From positions 1 to 38,299 of the IMG/VR virus record IMGVR_UViG_3300046004_001147: 38,299 nucleotides of DNA; one strand, 5' to 3'. Both the position numbers and the translations under genes were made by a program. The notes beneath the pieces were generated by a model. That model was not told where the DNA came from. It saw only the letters and a list, made by a program, of their open reading frames with translations, and searched no databases. Of this stretch, positions 9,324-17,129 are shown in pieces; positions within the stretch are counted from its first letter, which is position 1, and each line of letters begins with the position of its first letter. The stretch comes from a virus.

Positions 9324-9759
9324 TCACACGATCCTTGTTGAAGCGGTGGGCTTGCCACTCGCTTTTGAGAAGACCGGATATGATGCAGTCATCGTCACCG
9401 AATCCACCGCGAATAGTCCCCTCGTGTTTGAACCCAAACTTTTGGAGGAACTGGCGAGCGCGACGCAGTTTCTTCGGCGTCAGGCTGGTGATCCGGTTGC
9501 AATCGAGTTGATCGAAAGCGTAGCGCATGATGCCCGTAACAAGGCGAGGCGTCAACCAGTCAGGCCGAATAGCGGCAAAACTGACCTCTATGTTGCGATA
9601 TTGGGGCTGATACTGATTGAATACGACGCCGCCAATGAGATTATCGTGCTTATCGACAACCCCGATAGCCTCGCATGGCCCCCAATCCAATCCATGCCCG
9701 ATCTGGTCCGCTACCCATTGAGCGACGAGAGGGGAGAACGGGCCAGAGACTAGCCTCAA
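9292..9759 (-). CDS. GNAT-family N-acetyltransferase
   Basis: This 155-residue protein has the layout of GNAT enzymes, which transfer acetyl from acetyl-CoA to an amine. A beta-rich core (VFNQYQPQYRNIEVSFAAI, about 46-64) is followed by a helix starting at TPRLVTGIMRYAFDQL. Then come a strand NRITSLTPKK and the classical late segment RQFLQKFGFKHEG...R. Proteins of this type often sit among podovirus tail genes, where the substrate is unknown; a capsid, tail or host protein is possible. A TTG start overlaps the TGA of the tail-hub gene (TTGA), and no nearby ATG exists. The 3' end overlaps the S74 gene. Confidence 0.8.
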   Translation of the reverse strand: MRLVSGPFSPLVAQWVADQIGHGLDWGPCEAIGVVDKHDNLIGGVVFNQYQPQYRNIEVSFAAIRPDWLTPRLVTGIMRYAFDQLDCNRITSLTPKKLRRARQFLQKFGFKHEGTIRGGFGDDDCIISGLLKSEWQAHRFNKDRVSEQAPPPGSP

Positions 9760-11456
9760 AGCTGCCCGCCTGTCTGGTTCTGGTACTTCACATTGAAGGC
9801 GATAATCTCACACGGGGCATTCGAGTTGCGCGCCGCCTGCATCGCAACAATCCCGGTTTCGTCATACGAAACCACCGTGTCGTCATCTACGGCAAGGTCC
9901 ATGTACAGGACGGGCGTCGGCGTCACGCGGAGCCGTACAGCGCCGCAGTAACCAATCCCGGTAACGCTAGTCCAACTGTCCCGCGTCTGGACGCTAGGCG
10001 ACCACAGGGCCACATCCCAAAGCCCCGTGTCCCATTGACCGCCCGTGACAGTGATTGTCGTAGGAACGGCAGTCGGAACCCGCTCCTTGAAGTCCGTAAT
10101 GACCTCCACGGCAGGCGCGATGTTGCTGGCAATCCGCAGGATGGGTTGCAGCATTTCAAACTTCTTCAGGTCGCCACGCGAGCCGAAGTAGTTAAACGCC
10201 GTTTTGATGTCGCCCGTAATGCCCGTCAGGTTGTCCGCGTAACCCGTGTCCCAAAGCCCGACGTAATCAGAAGCCCCAAAGTACATCTGGTCGTTGGCCA
10301 CGGCCCAGCAGAAGGCATTGATACCCGTAAACCGGCACCATGCACCCGTCTGCACATTCTGGACGTACTGCTCAGACCGAGACAGGCTCGCCGTGGGAAT
10401 GTTGAAGATGGCCAGTGTTCCCTTCGTATAGAGAACACCCTCCCATCCAAAGTTGCCCCGGAAGCGTTGTGTCGCCTGCTGAAAGGCGTTCTGAATCTTC
10501 TGTGTCAGCGCAACAAGGTTCTCTTGTGCGCGGTCCAGCGTCAGGGCCTGCGAGAGCGGGACAACGCCGTCAGTGGTCAACAGAACAAGGTCAGAGCCGT
10601 ACTTGATGAGCGACCGACGCGACAGCGGAAGGCCAAGGTCATACACCCCGACCAAAGCCCAATTGTTGGCATCCGATGGGTCAAGGCCCTGATAGACCGC
10701 CACTTGACCCTGAGTAGTAACAAAGACAGCCAGATCATCCGCACCCGAGCCGCCGTCCAGCGTCCAAGTGGCTTGGCAGATGATAGACCCGCCCTTGTCA
10801 AAAATCGGGCCAAGGTCCAGCAGATTGGCCTCACCCTGAATGGCAAATGGCTCAAGGAACCAGACCCGCAGGCTGTTTTCCTGCACGAAGAACAAACGGC
10901 CCTTGTGGTCCATCACGTCAACCAACGTGCGCGGATCAAGCGTAATCACGCCCGCCGTTCCGGTGATGACCGTATCGACCCAAGCCGAGCCGTTGTAATA
11001 GACCGGATCAATCGCACCGTTGGCCGCGATCAGGAACGTCCCCGCATCGTTGGCAAAGTTGATCCATTGCCAGCGGGCGTTACCCGACCCGGTATAGACC
11101 TCAACCGGCGCGTCATTCTGGTTGGACACGTCAAAGATTGACCCGCCACAGGCCGCAAAGATGTCGTCAGCCACCGAGGCCGAGCCGCCACGCCAGACCA
11201 TCAGCGTCTCAGTCGGAAGCGGCAAGCCTTCTTGCCACGGCACAAAGCCCCGTCGCAGTTCCACATAGCCCGCGCGGGGAATGAAGTTGTCGAGAATGAC
11301 CGCGTTTTCCGGCGGCATGTTGGCCAAAGGGGACTGCGCATCCCATCCCCCCACCGGGGCCGGAATAGCCTTGCCGATGGAAACCCGCTGCTGATACGAA
11401 CCCCGGATAGGCTGGCGACCGTAACGCTGTGCTGCCTGCCTCATAGCGCGACCCAT
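9756..11456 (-). CDS. tail hub / tubular protein (nozzle-like)
   Basis: This 566-residue protein is beta-rich with many Trp/Tyr/Gly turns. The N-terminal PVGGWDAQSPLANMPPENAV and DNFIPRAGYVELRRGF segments are typical of large podovirus tail proteins that build the central hub or nozzle below the adaptor ring. Neighbours agree: the adaptor-like protein and a small tail protein lie just upstream. Two starts are possible: ATG at 11456 behind a GGGG stretch, or ATG at 11444, which overlaps the upstream TGA. The longer form is given. The exact equivalent (T7 gp12-like or other) cannot be settled by eye. Confidence 0.7.
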   Translation of the reverse strand: MGRAMRQAAQRYGRQPIRGSYQQRVSIGKAIPAPVGGWDAQSPLANMPPENAVILDNFIPRAGYVELRRGFVPWQEGLPLPTETLMVWRGGSASVADDIFAACGGSIFDVSNQNDAPVEVYTGSGNARWQWINFANDAGTFLIAANGAIDPVYYNGSAWVDTVITGTAGVITLDPRTLVDVMDHKGRLFFVQENSLRVWFLEPFAIQGEANLLDLGPIFDKGGSIICQATWTLDGGSGADDLAVFVTTQGQVAVYQGLDPSDANNWALVGVYDLGLPLSRRSLIKYGSDLVLLTTDGVVPLSQALTLDRAQENLVALTQKIQNAFQQATQRFRGNFGWEGVLYTKGTLAIFNIPTASLSRSEQYVQNVQTGAWCRFTGINAFCWAVANDQMYFGASDYVGLWDTGYADNLTGITGDIKTAFNYFGSRGDLKKFEMLQPILRIASNIAPAVEVITDFKERVPTAVPTTITVTGGQWDTGLWDVALWSPSVQTRDSWTSVTGIGYCGAVRLRVTPTPVLYMDLAVDDDTVVSYDETGIVAMQAARNSNAPCEIIAFNVKYQNQTGGQL

Positions 11457-11635
11457 GCCCCCGAGCGGTTCTGATAGCCTTGCGAGCCGATGTAGAACAG
11501 ACGGCCTTCCGGGCTGTCCGCCGCATCAGGAAGCGCCGACCCGTAGCTAGGGCCGTACACCGAAAACAGCGCATTGATCTTCTTGCGCTGCGTCTCTTGG
11601 TTTTTGGTGTCAGCAATAGTCAGAAACAGAATCAT
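11441..11635 (-). CDS. small tail-associated protein
   Basis: This 64-residue protein ends with an EGRLFYIGSQGYQNRSGAW segment. That resembles the short 'label and value' strands found in small virion or fibre-tip proteins. It overlaps the adaptor gene upstream by four bases and the tail hub downstream by up to 16 bases, so it is expressed in step with them. No family assigned; a virion role is inferred from position. Confidence 0.55.
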   Translation of the reverse strand: MILFLTIADTKNQETQRKKINALFSVYGPSYGSALPDAADSPEGRLFYIGSQGYQNRSGAWVAL

Positions 11636-12330
11636 CCGGGGAAGTTCCCCATTTGGATGTTGGTTGGCCAGCCGTAGTAGCTTCCTCCGGTACTGTCGAT
11701 GACAGTATTCCCACCATCACGGGCCATGCGCTGTGTGCGCTCGCTCATGTAGGTCCGGTAGTCTTCTGCATAGTCAAGACCTTTAGACTTCAGGAAGCGC
11801 CAGCGGATGCCGAGCGGGAACAGCATGTCATCCAAATACGTCTCGTCCGTATCGGCAAGAAACTCTTGCTGCGGGACGCCCGCGTCTGACTTGGCCCAAT
11901 ATTTGGTGATGTATTCGTATGCAATCTCTTGTCCAGCCGGGGGCGTCGGGGTCACAAGGAACTGCCCGTCACGCTCTACGAAGGCGAGGAACACCCGATT
12001 GAGTTGGGGCTGAGCCTGAATGGCTTGCCACTCTTGCGGCGTGATCGGGCCATAGACATAGCGCATCGTCGTCCGGTTGAAGAACGAGTTGGCTACGAAG
12101 TGGTCCAGATCAGACGGAACCGCGCTGGATTGCACCGCGCTCGCCACAGTCTCGAACAGATGCTGGCGACGCATGATCTGCCAGTCATACGCCCCCGCTA
12201 GTTCGTCGCCCTCTTCATTGGCCAGCGCAAGAAGCTGCTGAACCTGAATGTCTGTCGAGGCTACGACTTCCGTAGGAAGCGGAAGGGACAAAAGACGGCA
12301 GGACCGGCGAATGATTCCGAGCAAATCCAC
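11632..12330 (-). CDS. head-tail adaptor / tail tubular protein A-like
   Basis: This 232-residue protein has an N-terminal helical part with LLALANEEGDELAGAYDWQIMRR (about 32-54). A central beta-rich region (FLVTPTPPAGQEIAYEY) and C-terminal helices (DDMLFPLGIRWRFLKSKGLDY) follow. This is the pattern of adaptor proteins that form the ring beneath the portal (T7 gp11- or P22 gp4-like). It lies between a small head-region protein and the tail hub, as expected. GTG is the start, six bases after the upstream TAA. The last residues overlap the next gene. Confidence 0.75.
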   Translation of the reverse strand: MDLLGIIRRSCRLLSLPLPTEVVASTDIQVQQLLALANEEGDELAGAYDWQIMRRQHLFETVASAVQSSAVPSDLDHFVANSFFNRTTMRYVYGPITPQEWQAIQAQPQLNRVFLAFVERDGQFLVTPTPPAGQEIAYEYITKYWAKSDAGVPQQEFLADTDETYLDDMLFPLGIRWRFLKSKGLDYAEDYRTYMSERTQRMARDGGNTVIDSTGGSYYGWPTNIQMGNFPG

Positions 12331-12333
12331 GGC

Positions 12334-12630
12334 TTAGACCTTTGGCGGGCGTCCGCGCTTTTTAGGCGTCGGAGGGGTTTCTACAGGTTCGGTAGCCCCT
12401 CCCGGCTCCCCGTCGTTGTCATGGTCGAAAGCCTCAATCGGCGCATGATTGAAAGCGTTGCTGAGATACATAGCATACTCCGCGCCATGTGCCTTCTTGT
12501 CTGCTTCCGTTGCCAGACGCGGGCCGATGACCGACGACGAATCCGCCTGATAGCGGAACATCAGCACACCGCCCTCTTTGAAGAAGGTAGCGCCCGGCTT
12601 ATACATCACGTCGCGTTCAAGATTGCTCAT
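12334..12630 (-). CDS. small virion-region protein with C-terminal AT-hook-like tail
   Basis: This 98-residue protein has a small mixed domain (about 1-65). An acidic, Gly/Pro-rich linker follows, and the protein ends with KKRGRPPKV. The RGRP core flanked by Lys matches the AT-hook that binds the minor groove of AT-rich DNA. Such tails occur on some phage structural proteins, where they may contact packaged DNA. It starts in an ATGA overlap with the upstream gene. Family unknown; DNA contact is inferred from the motif only. Confidence 0.6.
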   Translation of the reverse strand: MSNLERDVMYKPGATFFKEGGVLMFRYQADSSSVIGPRLATEADKKAHGAEYAMYLSNAFNHAPIEAFDHDNDGEPGGATEPVETPPTPKKRGRPPKV

Positions 12631-13148
12631 GCTGCTGCATCCACTTTCTTGGCCTCAAGAGCGAGCGCCAGTTTGTCCTCAAGCTCACGAATCCGCTGCG
12701 TCATTTCCGCAAGGGGCTTTTCGGCGTCCGTCTGCTCAATAAACCGCTGAGCCTTCGCGCGGAGAGCGTGGCCACCCATCGGAACGCACTTGGCAAGCTG
12801 ACTGTCGGAAAGGCCAGCAAGGGCCTCCACGGTGCGAATGTGAACGCTGTTAAGCTCGATGACCTGACTGCGACCAATGCCAGCCCATTCCTCTAGCGGG
12901 GTTCCGCTTTCAGGGGCTTCCATGTTGGCCTTGAACGCGGCGTATTTGGTAGGCCAGCGGTCGCGGTGTTCGTCCTTCACCGCCACGTCAACGATGTTCT
13001 TGTTATCGCCCGGCACGATCAGTTCGACGTACTCAACGTCATTCCAGACCTCGCGGCCTTCCTTCTCCGACAGGAAGTTGTTGCGGACCGGCTTGATATG
13101 AAAACGCGGGATGACCCGATCCCGACCGTCTGGCGCTACATAATCCAT
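12627..13148 (-). CDS. head-tail region structural protein, unknown family
   Basis: This 173-residue protein has a beta-rich N-terminal half (IPRFHIKPVRNNF, VEYVELIVPGDNKN). A helix-hairpin-like part follows (SVHIRTVEALAGLSDSQLAK, about 100-120), and it ends in a coiled coil (about 140-168). A GGAGGT Shine-Dalgarno lies seven bases before the ATG, which directly follows the TAG of the FkbM gene. Position between the capsid block and the adaptor suggests a head completion or scaffold-like protein. No family was recognised. Confidence 0.6.
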   Translation of the reverse strand: MDYVAPDGRDRVIPRFHIKPVRNNFLSEKEGREVWNDVEYVELIVPGDNKNIVDVAVKDEHRDRWPTKYAAFKANMEAPESGTPLEEWAGIGRSQVIELNSVHIRTVEALAGLSDSQLAKCVPMGGHALRAKAQRFIEQTDAEKPLAEMTQRIRELEDKLALALEAKKVDAAA

Positions 13149-13727
13149 CTATGACCTCCAATAGATCGTATCGTTGCCAATCCGCATCTTGCGGGTATAG
13201 CCGGGCAAGTCCGCCTTTGGACCCAGCCCTTTCTCTTCAAGGACTATGATAGGCGAAAACTTCTCGATTGTCGCCATAGCGCCCGCAATCGCGTCAGCCT
13301 CCGCGCCTTCAATGTCCAGCCAGATCAAATCGCATTGATCGAGGTTGAGGCCGTCAATGGTCAGAACAGGAACCGCAGTCCCCGGCAGCGTCTTGTGAGA
13401 ACCGCAGTTGTCCTTGTCGATGCGTAGGACGCCACACGTTCCGACTTCTGACCCGAGCGCGGCATAGTAGGTCGTGACGTTCTCGGCTGTGACGTTGGCC
13501 ACCAAGCAATCAAGGTTGTCCGTGTCCGGCTCAAACGTGATAACCCGATCAAACACCTTGGCCAGCGCGAGGGGATAGACGCCGACATTTCCGCCCGCTT
13601 GAACGCAGACGCGCTTTTCCTTCACCAGCGGAAAGACGACGGGCATAGCCGCCGCGCACTCCGTCACCACCGCAGCACGGCAGCGCACGTCAAAATCAGG
13701 CCACCAAAGGCCGTCGATCTGCTTCAT
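13149..13727 (-). CDS. FkbM-family SAM-dependent methyltransferase
   Basis: This protein of about 192 residues carries the SAM-binding motif CVQAGGNVGVYPLALA followed by an acidic strand end in VITFEPD, both typical of FkbM-type methyltransferases. The DLIWLDIEGAEADAI and PIIVLEEKG segments are also family features. FkbM enzymes O-methylate sugars on glycans, so it may modify a sugar added by the glycosyltransferase two genes upstream. A longer reading frame up to 13835 exists. The ATG at 13727 is chosen because it overlaps the TGA of the 26-residue micro-ORF, and the extension would run through that micro-ORF and into the gene before it. Confidence 0.85.
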   Translation of the reverse strand: MKQIDGLWWPDFDVRCRAAVVTECAAAMPVVFPLVKEKRVCVQAGGNVGVYPLALAKVFDRVITFEPDTDNLDCLVANVTAENVTTYYAALGSEVGTCGVLRIDKDNCGSHKTLPGTAVPVLTIDGLNLDQCDLIWLDIEGAEADAIAGAMATIEKFSPIIVLEEKGLGPKADLPGYTRKMRIGNDTIYWRS

Positions 13728-13804
13728 CGGTTGGCATCCATGTAGATCGCGACAACGGCAATCCAGCACAGCCAGATGGCGAGAAAGGAGAGCACCCACA
13801 TCAT
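13724..13804 (-). CDS. 26-residue single-membrane-segment micro-protein
   Basis: Reading from 13804 gives 26 residues with one hydrophobic helix (WVLSFLAIWLCWIAVVAIY) flanked by Met-Met and a short polar MDANR end. Its ATG overlaps the TGA of the upstream gene (ATGA), and its own TGA overlaps the ATG of the FkbM gene (ATGA), so it fits exactly into the coupled chain. That exact fit and the clean membrane segment are the evidence that it is real. It could place the neighbouring methyltransferase at the membrane or simply bridge translation. No homology is claimed. Confidence 0.6.
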   Translation of the reverse strand: MMWVLSFLAIWLCWIAVVAIYMDANR

Positions 13805-14121
13805 TTTGAGTCTCGCGCTGCAACGTAATCTTCAACGCTATTAACTTTGTCTACCGCTAACCGCAGAGAGCCTAGCGTACATTTTACGGCTTGATCTTCC
13901 GTCATTCCGCGACCGTACCCCGCCTCCTTGTCGCGCTTCCATTGCTCAAGCGCCCAGCCGGTTAAATCACCCTTTTCAGCCATCCACGACTCAACCGCCG
14001 CCTCTCGCGCTGCACGGAACGCCTTGGCGATTAGCGCCGCTTTCTCTTTTTCCTGATCTTCCCACGCCTTCAGAACTTTTCTGGCGGCGTCAGCGTCCTG
14101 TGCGGTCAGTTTTTTCTTCAC
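13801..14121 (-). CDS. charged helical protein, unknown function
   Basis: This 106-residue protein is almost entirely helical and highly charged (AARKVLKAWEDQEKEKAALI near the N-terminus). It contains a Trp-rich stretch (MAEKGDLTGWALEQWKRD) and no hydrophobic core pattern of an enzyme. A GTG start overlaps the stop of the glycosyltransferase fusion, and the stop overlaps the 26-residue micro-ORF. It lies inside the sugar/methyl-transfer cassette. No family was recognised. Confidence 0.55.
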   Translation of the reverse strand: MKKKLTAQDADAARKVLKAWEDQEKEKAALIAKAFRAAREAAVESWMAEKGDLTGWALEQWKRDKEAGYGRGMTEDQAVKCTLGSLRLAVDKVNSVEDYVAARDSK

Positions 14122-15554
14122 CGGAGCAACCTCCCCATGTCGGGGATCAGCCCCTTGCCATGCGTCACCAGTTTAACGCCACGGTCGCGCAAATACAAAA
14201 ACTGCTGCTGCCACTCCATAGCCTGACGGATCATCCACCGGGCGCAAGTGTACGTCTTTCCCGCTATCGTCACCTGCATAGTCTCTTCGCCGTCATTCAG
14301 GCTTTGCGAATAGGCGTGGTGCTTGCCCTCCGCGTAAGAGCTGTCGAAGCCGTAGAGGTGGATTTTCTTGTAGCCCGACAGCCACGCCAGATTGATAGCC
14401 CGAAGCCCTACAGTCCCGCCTCCCGGCACTAGAACGCATGGCCTTTGGTCAGGGCCATCGTCAAACCAAGGTTGGATGATTTCCATAAGCTCAGAGCCGG
14501 AACCCATCGCGTTGTGCCACAGAACAACATCACGCCCCGAAAGCGTATCAAACACGCACGGATGAACCTGTGAAGCGAGGAAATAGCGCACGTCCTTTGG
14601 CGCATCCTCCACCATGTGCAGATTTTCTTCCCGCGCGTCCAACATCACATGAGCGTCCGGCGTGATGCCTTTGGACACCAGAAACCGCAGCGCGTTGTTC
14701 ACGGTGATGATCTTCGCGCCTTTGCGCTTCCAATCGCGGATAGCTCGCACACTGTCCGAAAGCGAGGGACCGCCGCCGACGATGACGCACGGCTTGTCCT
14801 GCTCTCCGAAGCCCGAGAACCACGGCACATCCCGCAGCACGTTTGCCCTGACATTCCCATAGGCGAAGTCGTGCGTGACGTTCATGCCCTTTAGTTCTGG
14901 CATGGCCGTAAAGCCTCCGACCTTCCAGACGCCCGGCACCCACCCCTCAGTCACTTCATGGGGTTTAGGCTCGCCGTGGAAGATGATGGCCTTGGACGAC
15001 TCGGGAGGCCATGCAACGGCGTTGCGATACGACACGAACCATTCAGGCGGAAACGTCTCCCATGCGCTGACTTGGCTAATCCATTCCTGATCGCCGCCGT
15101 TGACCTGACCGGCAGGGAGAAGGCCTTTAAGGCTCTCCGTGGGGCGGTCGATTACTTCACCGTCCAGAAGGAACCGACTCCAAATATCCCGATGCTCGCC
15201 ATGACGCCACCGCATAACGCTGCTGTTATAGGTCGGCCAGTGCCAATCCTTAATAATGCCGTGCGGCAGACCTTCAAGGCGTCCAGTCACGCACACGTCC
15301 AAATCCATGTAAAGGATTTCGGCTCCATTTTCCCACGGCATCCACGCTGAAAACAAGGCTATCTTCTGCCACCAGCCCGGCAGATTGGGAATGTGCGGAA
15401 TAGCCGTGATGCCTTCGGGAAGGCTCTCAGGGTCATCCGTCAGGCACCAGTGGCGCGCTTCTTCGGCTAGATGCCTCGCAATGCCGTCGTGAAGGCGGGT
15501 GACGTACTCAATCGGGTATTTAGTCCCAACGCGGACGCTGACGACGTTAATCAT
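14118..15554 (-). CDS. glycosyltransferase fused to a DUF115 (MptE/Maf-like) domain
   Basis: This 478-residue protein has two parts. Residues 1 to about 205 look like a GT-A glycosyltransferase: a start INVVSVRVGTKYP, the metal-binding DxD in LYMDLDV (D84/D86), NGGDQEW at 152-158 and FHGEPKPHE at 192-200. Residues from about 253 look like DUF115, the 6-hydroxymethylpterin pyrophosphokinase MptE-like/Maf-like fold: the glycine motif VGGGPSLSD (259-267), KIITVNNALRFL and MLDAREEN. Maf-type relatives take part in flagellin glycosylation. Both halves could build or attach a sugar on a virion or host-surface component. It starts in an ATGA overlap and is followed by the FkbM methyltransferase. Domain calls are strong; the substrate is unknown. 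Confidence 0.8.
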   Translation of the reverse strand: MINVVSVRVGTKYPIEYVTRLHDGIARHLAEEARHWCLTDDPESLPEGITAIPHIPNLPGWWQKIALFSAWMPWENGAEILYMDLDVCVTGRLEGLPHGIIKDWHWPTYNSSVMRWRHGEHRDIWSRFLLDGEVIDRPTESLKGLLPAGQVNGGDQEWISQVSAWETFPPEWFVSYRNAVAWPPESSKAIIFHGEPKPHEVTEGWVPGVWKVGGFTAMPELKGMNVTHDFAYGNVRANVLRDVPWFSGFGEQDKPCVIVGGGPSLSDSVRAIRDWKRKGAKIITVNNALRFLVSKGITPDAHVMLDAREENLHMVEDAPKDVRYFLASQVHPCVFDTLSGRDVVLWHNAMGSGSELMEIIQPWFDDGPDQRPCVLVPGGGTVGLRAINLAWLSGYKKIHLYGFDSSYAEGKHHAYSQSLNDGEETMQVTIAGKTYTCARWMIRQAMEWQQQFLYLRDRGVKLVTHGKGLIPDMGRLLR

Positions 15555-15742
15555 TTAGGCTTTACCTTCCCGAATCCGTAATGCTTTCGGAACTCGGCAA
15601 CGACAGCCTCCAGAAACGCCGTAGCGTCGTCTGGGTTTTCAGCAAGCGCAGCTTTCCCAGCATCAACCGCAGCCGCAGCAATATCGTCTGGCACCGGATG
15701 GCGGACGCGGGCAAGGCGAACACACTCATCAACGTCAATCAT
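15551..15742 (-). CDS. small protein of unknown function after the capsid terminator
   Basis: This 63-residue protein is mostly helical, with an N-terminal IDVDECVRLARVRHPVPDDI and a basic KVKPK end. The start at 15742 is preferred over the upstream ATG at 15754. The sequence of that upstream codon forms part of a GGAGGT Shine-Dalgarno sited five bases before 15742. It is the first gene after the capsid terminator and is coupled to the glycosyltransferase gene by ATGA. No family was recognised. Confidence 0.6.
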   Translation of the reverse strand: MIDVDECVRLARVRHPVPDDIAAAAVDAGKAALAENPDDATAFLEAVVAEFRKHYGFGKVKPK

Positions 15743-15754
15743 CGCTACCTCCAT

Positions 15755-15788
15755 AGCAAAACAGCCCCGAGGACGAACCCCGAGGCTG
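15755..15788 (-). terminator. rho-independent terminator after the capsid genes
   Basis: On the minus strand an 11-bp stem (CAGCCTCGGGG pairing with CCTCGGGGCTG, two G-U pairs) closes a UUCGU loop at 15788-15762. It is followed directly by UUUUGCU. It lies 48 bases after the stop of the putative decoration protein gene. A second short inverted repeat (CCCTAG...CTAGGG, 15805-15822) lies before it. It probably reduces read-through from the high-level capsid transcript into the next gene. Confidence 0.8.
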
Positions 15789-15835
15789 CTAAGCTACCAC
15801 CGAACCCTAGTGGAGGCTAGGGAACGACGAAAGGA

Positions 15836-16123
15836 CTAGAGGGCGGTCTTTTTGGCCCAGAAGTACTGGCCAGCAGTCACGCCGCCCGTGGTGTTGACCG
15901 TCCAACCAGCCGAACCCGCATCAGACGACGCAGAGCCGCTGGTGCCGATCAGGATAGTTTGCGTCGAAGACAGAGCCTCCGAAGCGCGGGCGTAAAGGTG
16001 GCTACGCGCGTCATTCCCGTTGATGCGGGTGTTCGTCGCGAAGGCCGGGGTGGACGACTTGGAATCGAGATCAATCCCAGCGGTCGGAGTGGTCGAGAAG
16101 ACCGTAGCGGCAGTCGATGCCAT
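15836..16123 (-). CDS. small head protein, putative capsid decoration protein
   Basis: This 95-residue protein is rich in Ser, Thr, Ala and Gly with strand-like segments (TQTILIGTSGSASSDAGSAG) and no charged helix clusters. It directly follows the major capsid gene. A GGAG Shine-Dalgarno sits eight bases before the ATG, and the gene lies between capsid and terminator, so it should be strongly expressed. Those facts suggest a head decoration or stabilising protein. No family was identified from sequence. Confidence 0.6.
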   Translation of the reverse strand: MASTAATVFSTTPTAGIDLDSKSSTPAFATNTRINGNDARSHLYARASEALSSTQTILIGTSGSASSDAGSAGWTVNTTGGVTAGQYFWAKKTAL

Positions 16124-16147
16124 GTTAGTCGCTCCTTTCGAGAGGGA

Positions 16148-17119
16148 TTAGGACTGGAACAGGACGCCTTGGAGGAAGGCGTTGCTGAGGGTCATGTTAC
16201 CGGCCCACACAATCGGCTTCACCATTGCGTCTTGGTTGATCGAACGGACTTCTTCCAGCGGAACCATGTTGCGGTCCTTGTGAGGACGCCAGTGGATGTA
16301 GCCGGTGTTCAGCATGTACATATGGTTAGCCGGGCAAGCCCCGCCGTAACCACCGTCAAACACCACGTCCGTACCCTTGTACTTCAGCGAGACATAGCCC
16401 GCGTCCGCTTCGTTGGGGTTGGTGACGCGCTGAATGTCCTGAAGCGCCGACTCATAGAAGCCGAAGTAGTTGTCATCGCACAGAATGAGGTCGGGCTTGT
16501 CAGTGCCACGCGAGCATTGGCGATACAGGGTGTTCATGAACCGCACGATGTTGGCAGCCGAAGCAGCCGAACCACCGTCCGAGGTCGCTTGGAACTTCTG
16601 GTTTTGCCAGAACGCCCAAGTGGCGCGGTTGATGCCGCCGACCGTACCCGTGGTCGGATCATCAGCCACCAGAAGCTGAAGGCCGCCGATCTGCTTCCCA
16701 CCCGACGCGGTGCCGTTGGAATACAGGTCTTCAGCCACACCGTTCTGCATGGTTTTCTCGGCGTTCTTGATGCGCGAGGCCAGCAGGTCGATGATCGCAT
16801 CAACGCCGGAGTTTTGCAGTTGCTCCAGACCGCTCATGGTCACGTTGACTGCGATTTGCTTCCAGTCGAACTCAGCAGCCGTGAACACGTCGCTAGGCGA
16901 GATGTTCAGGACTTCGTAACCCGAGTAACGCTGATAAGTGACGTTCTCGGCGTATTCGAGTTCTTGCAGGATGGTGCGGCCACCGGAAACCGGCTTGATC
17001 GTACCACGACGGTTCATACGCGACAGAATCGCGTTGTTGTTGGTGACGTTATCCGCCAGCTTGCCCGTGCGGTTGCGCAGGGTAGTGGTGGCGATTTCCG
17101 AGACATTCGGGGATGCCAT
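16148..17119 (-). CDS. major capsid protein
   Basis: This 323-residue protein builds the icosahedral head. It follows the scaffold gene and precedes a small decoration-type gene and a terminator, the usual setting. The sequence has the typical N-terminal region (TTTLRNRTGKLADNVTNNNA, IKPVSGGRTILQELEYAEN), a central segment with EDLYSNGT, and PDLILCDDNYFGFYESALQD. The C-terminal part has a VFDGGYGG loop and ends with a TLSNAFLQGVLFQ strand, as in many HK97-fold phage coat proteins. A strong AGGAG Shine-Dalgarno lies seven bases before ATG. There is no obvious prohead protease gene or N-terminal delta domain. Confidence 0.88.
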   Translation of the reverse strand: MASPNVSEIATTTLRNRTGKLADNVTNNNAILSRMNRRGTIKPVSGGRTILQELEYAENVTYQRYSGYEVLNISPSDVFTAAEFDWKQIAVNVTMSGLEQLQNSGVDAIIDLLASRIKNAEKTMQNGVAEDLYSNGTASGGKQIGGLQLLVADDPTTGTVGGINRATWAFWQNQKFQATSDGGSAASAANIVRFMNTLYRQCSRGTDKPDLILCDDNYFGFYESALQDIQRVTNPNEADAGYVSLKYKGTDVVFDGGYGGACPANHMYMLNTGYIHWRPHKDRNMVPLEEVRSINQDAMVKPIVWAGNMTLSNAFLQGVLFQS

Positions 17120-17129
17120 CTATGTTCTC

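Noticed and set aside
11632-12330. T7 supergroup membership
   Set aside because: The adaptor and tail hub resemble T7-type proteins, but no phage RNA polymerase or DNA polymerase is present, so the phage is not placed in that group.
15805-15822. CCCTAG...CTAGGG inverted repeat as a terminator
   Set aside because: Six-base stem without a T run; the neighbouring 11-bp stem with UUUU is the better terminator.
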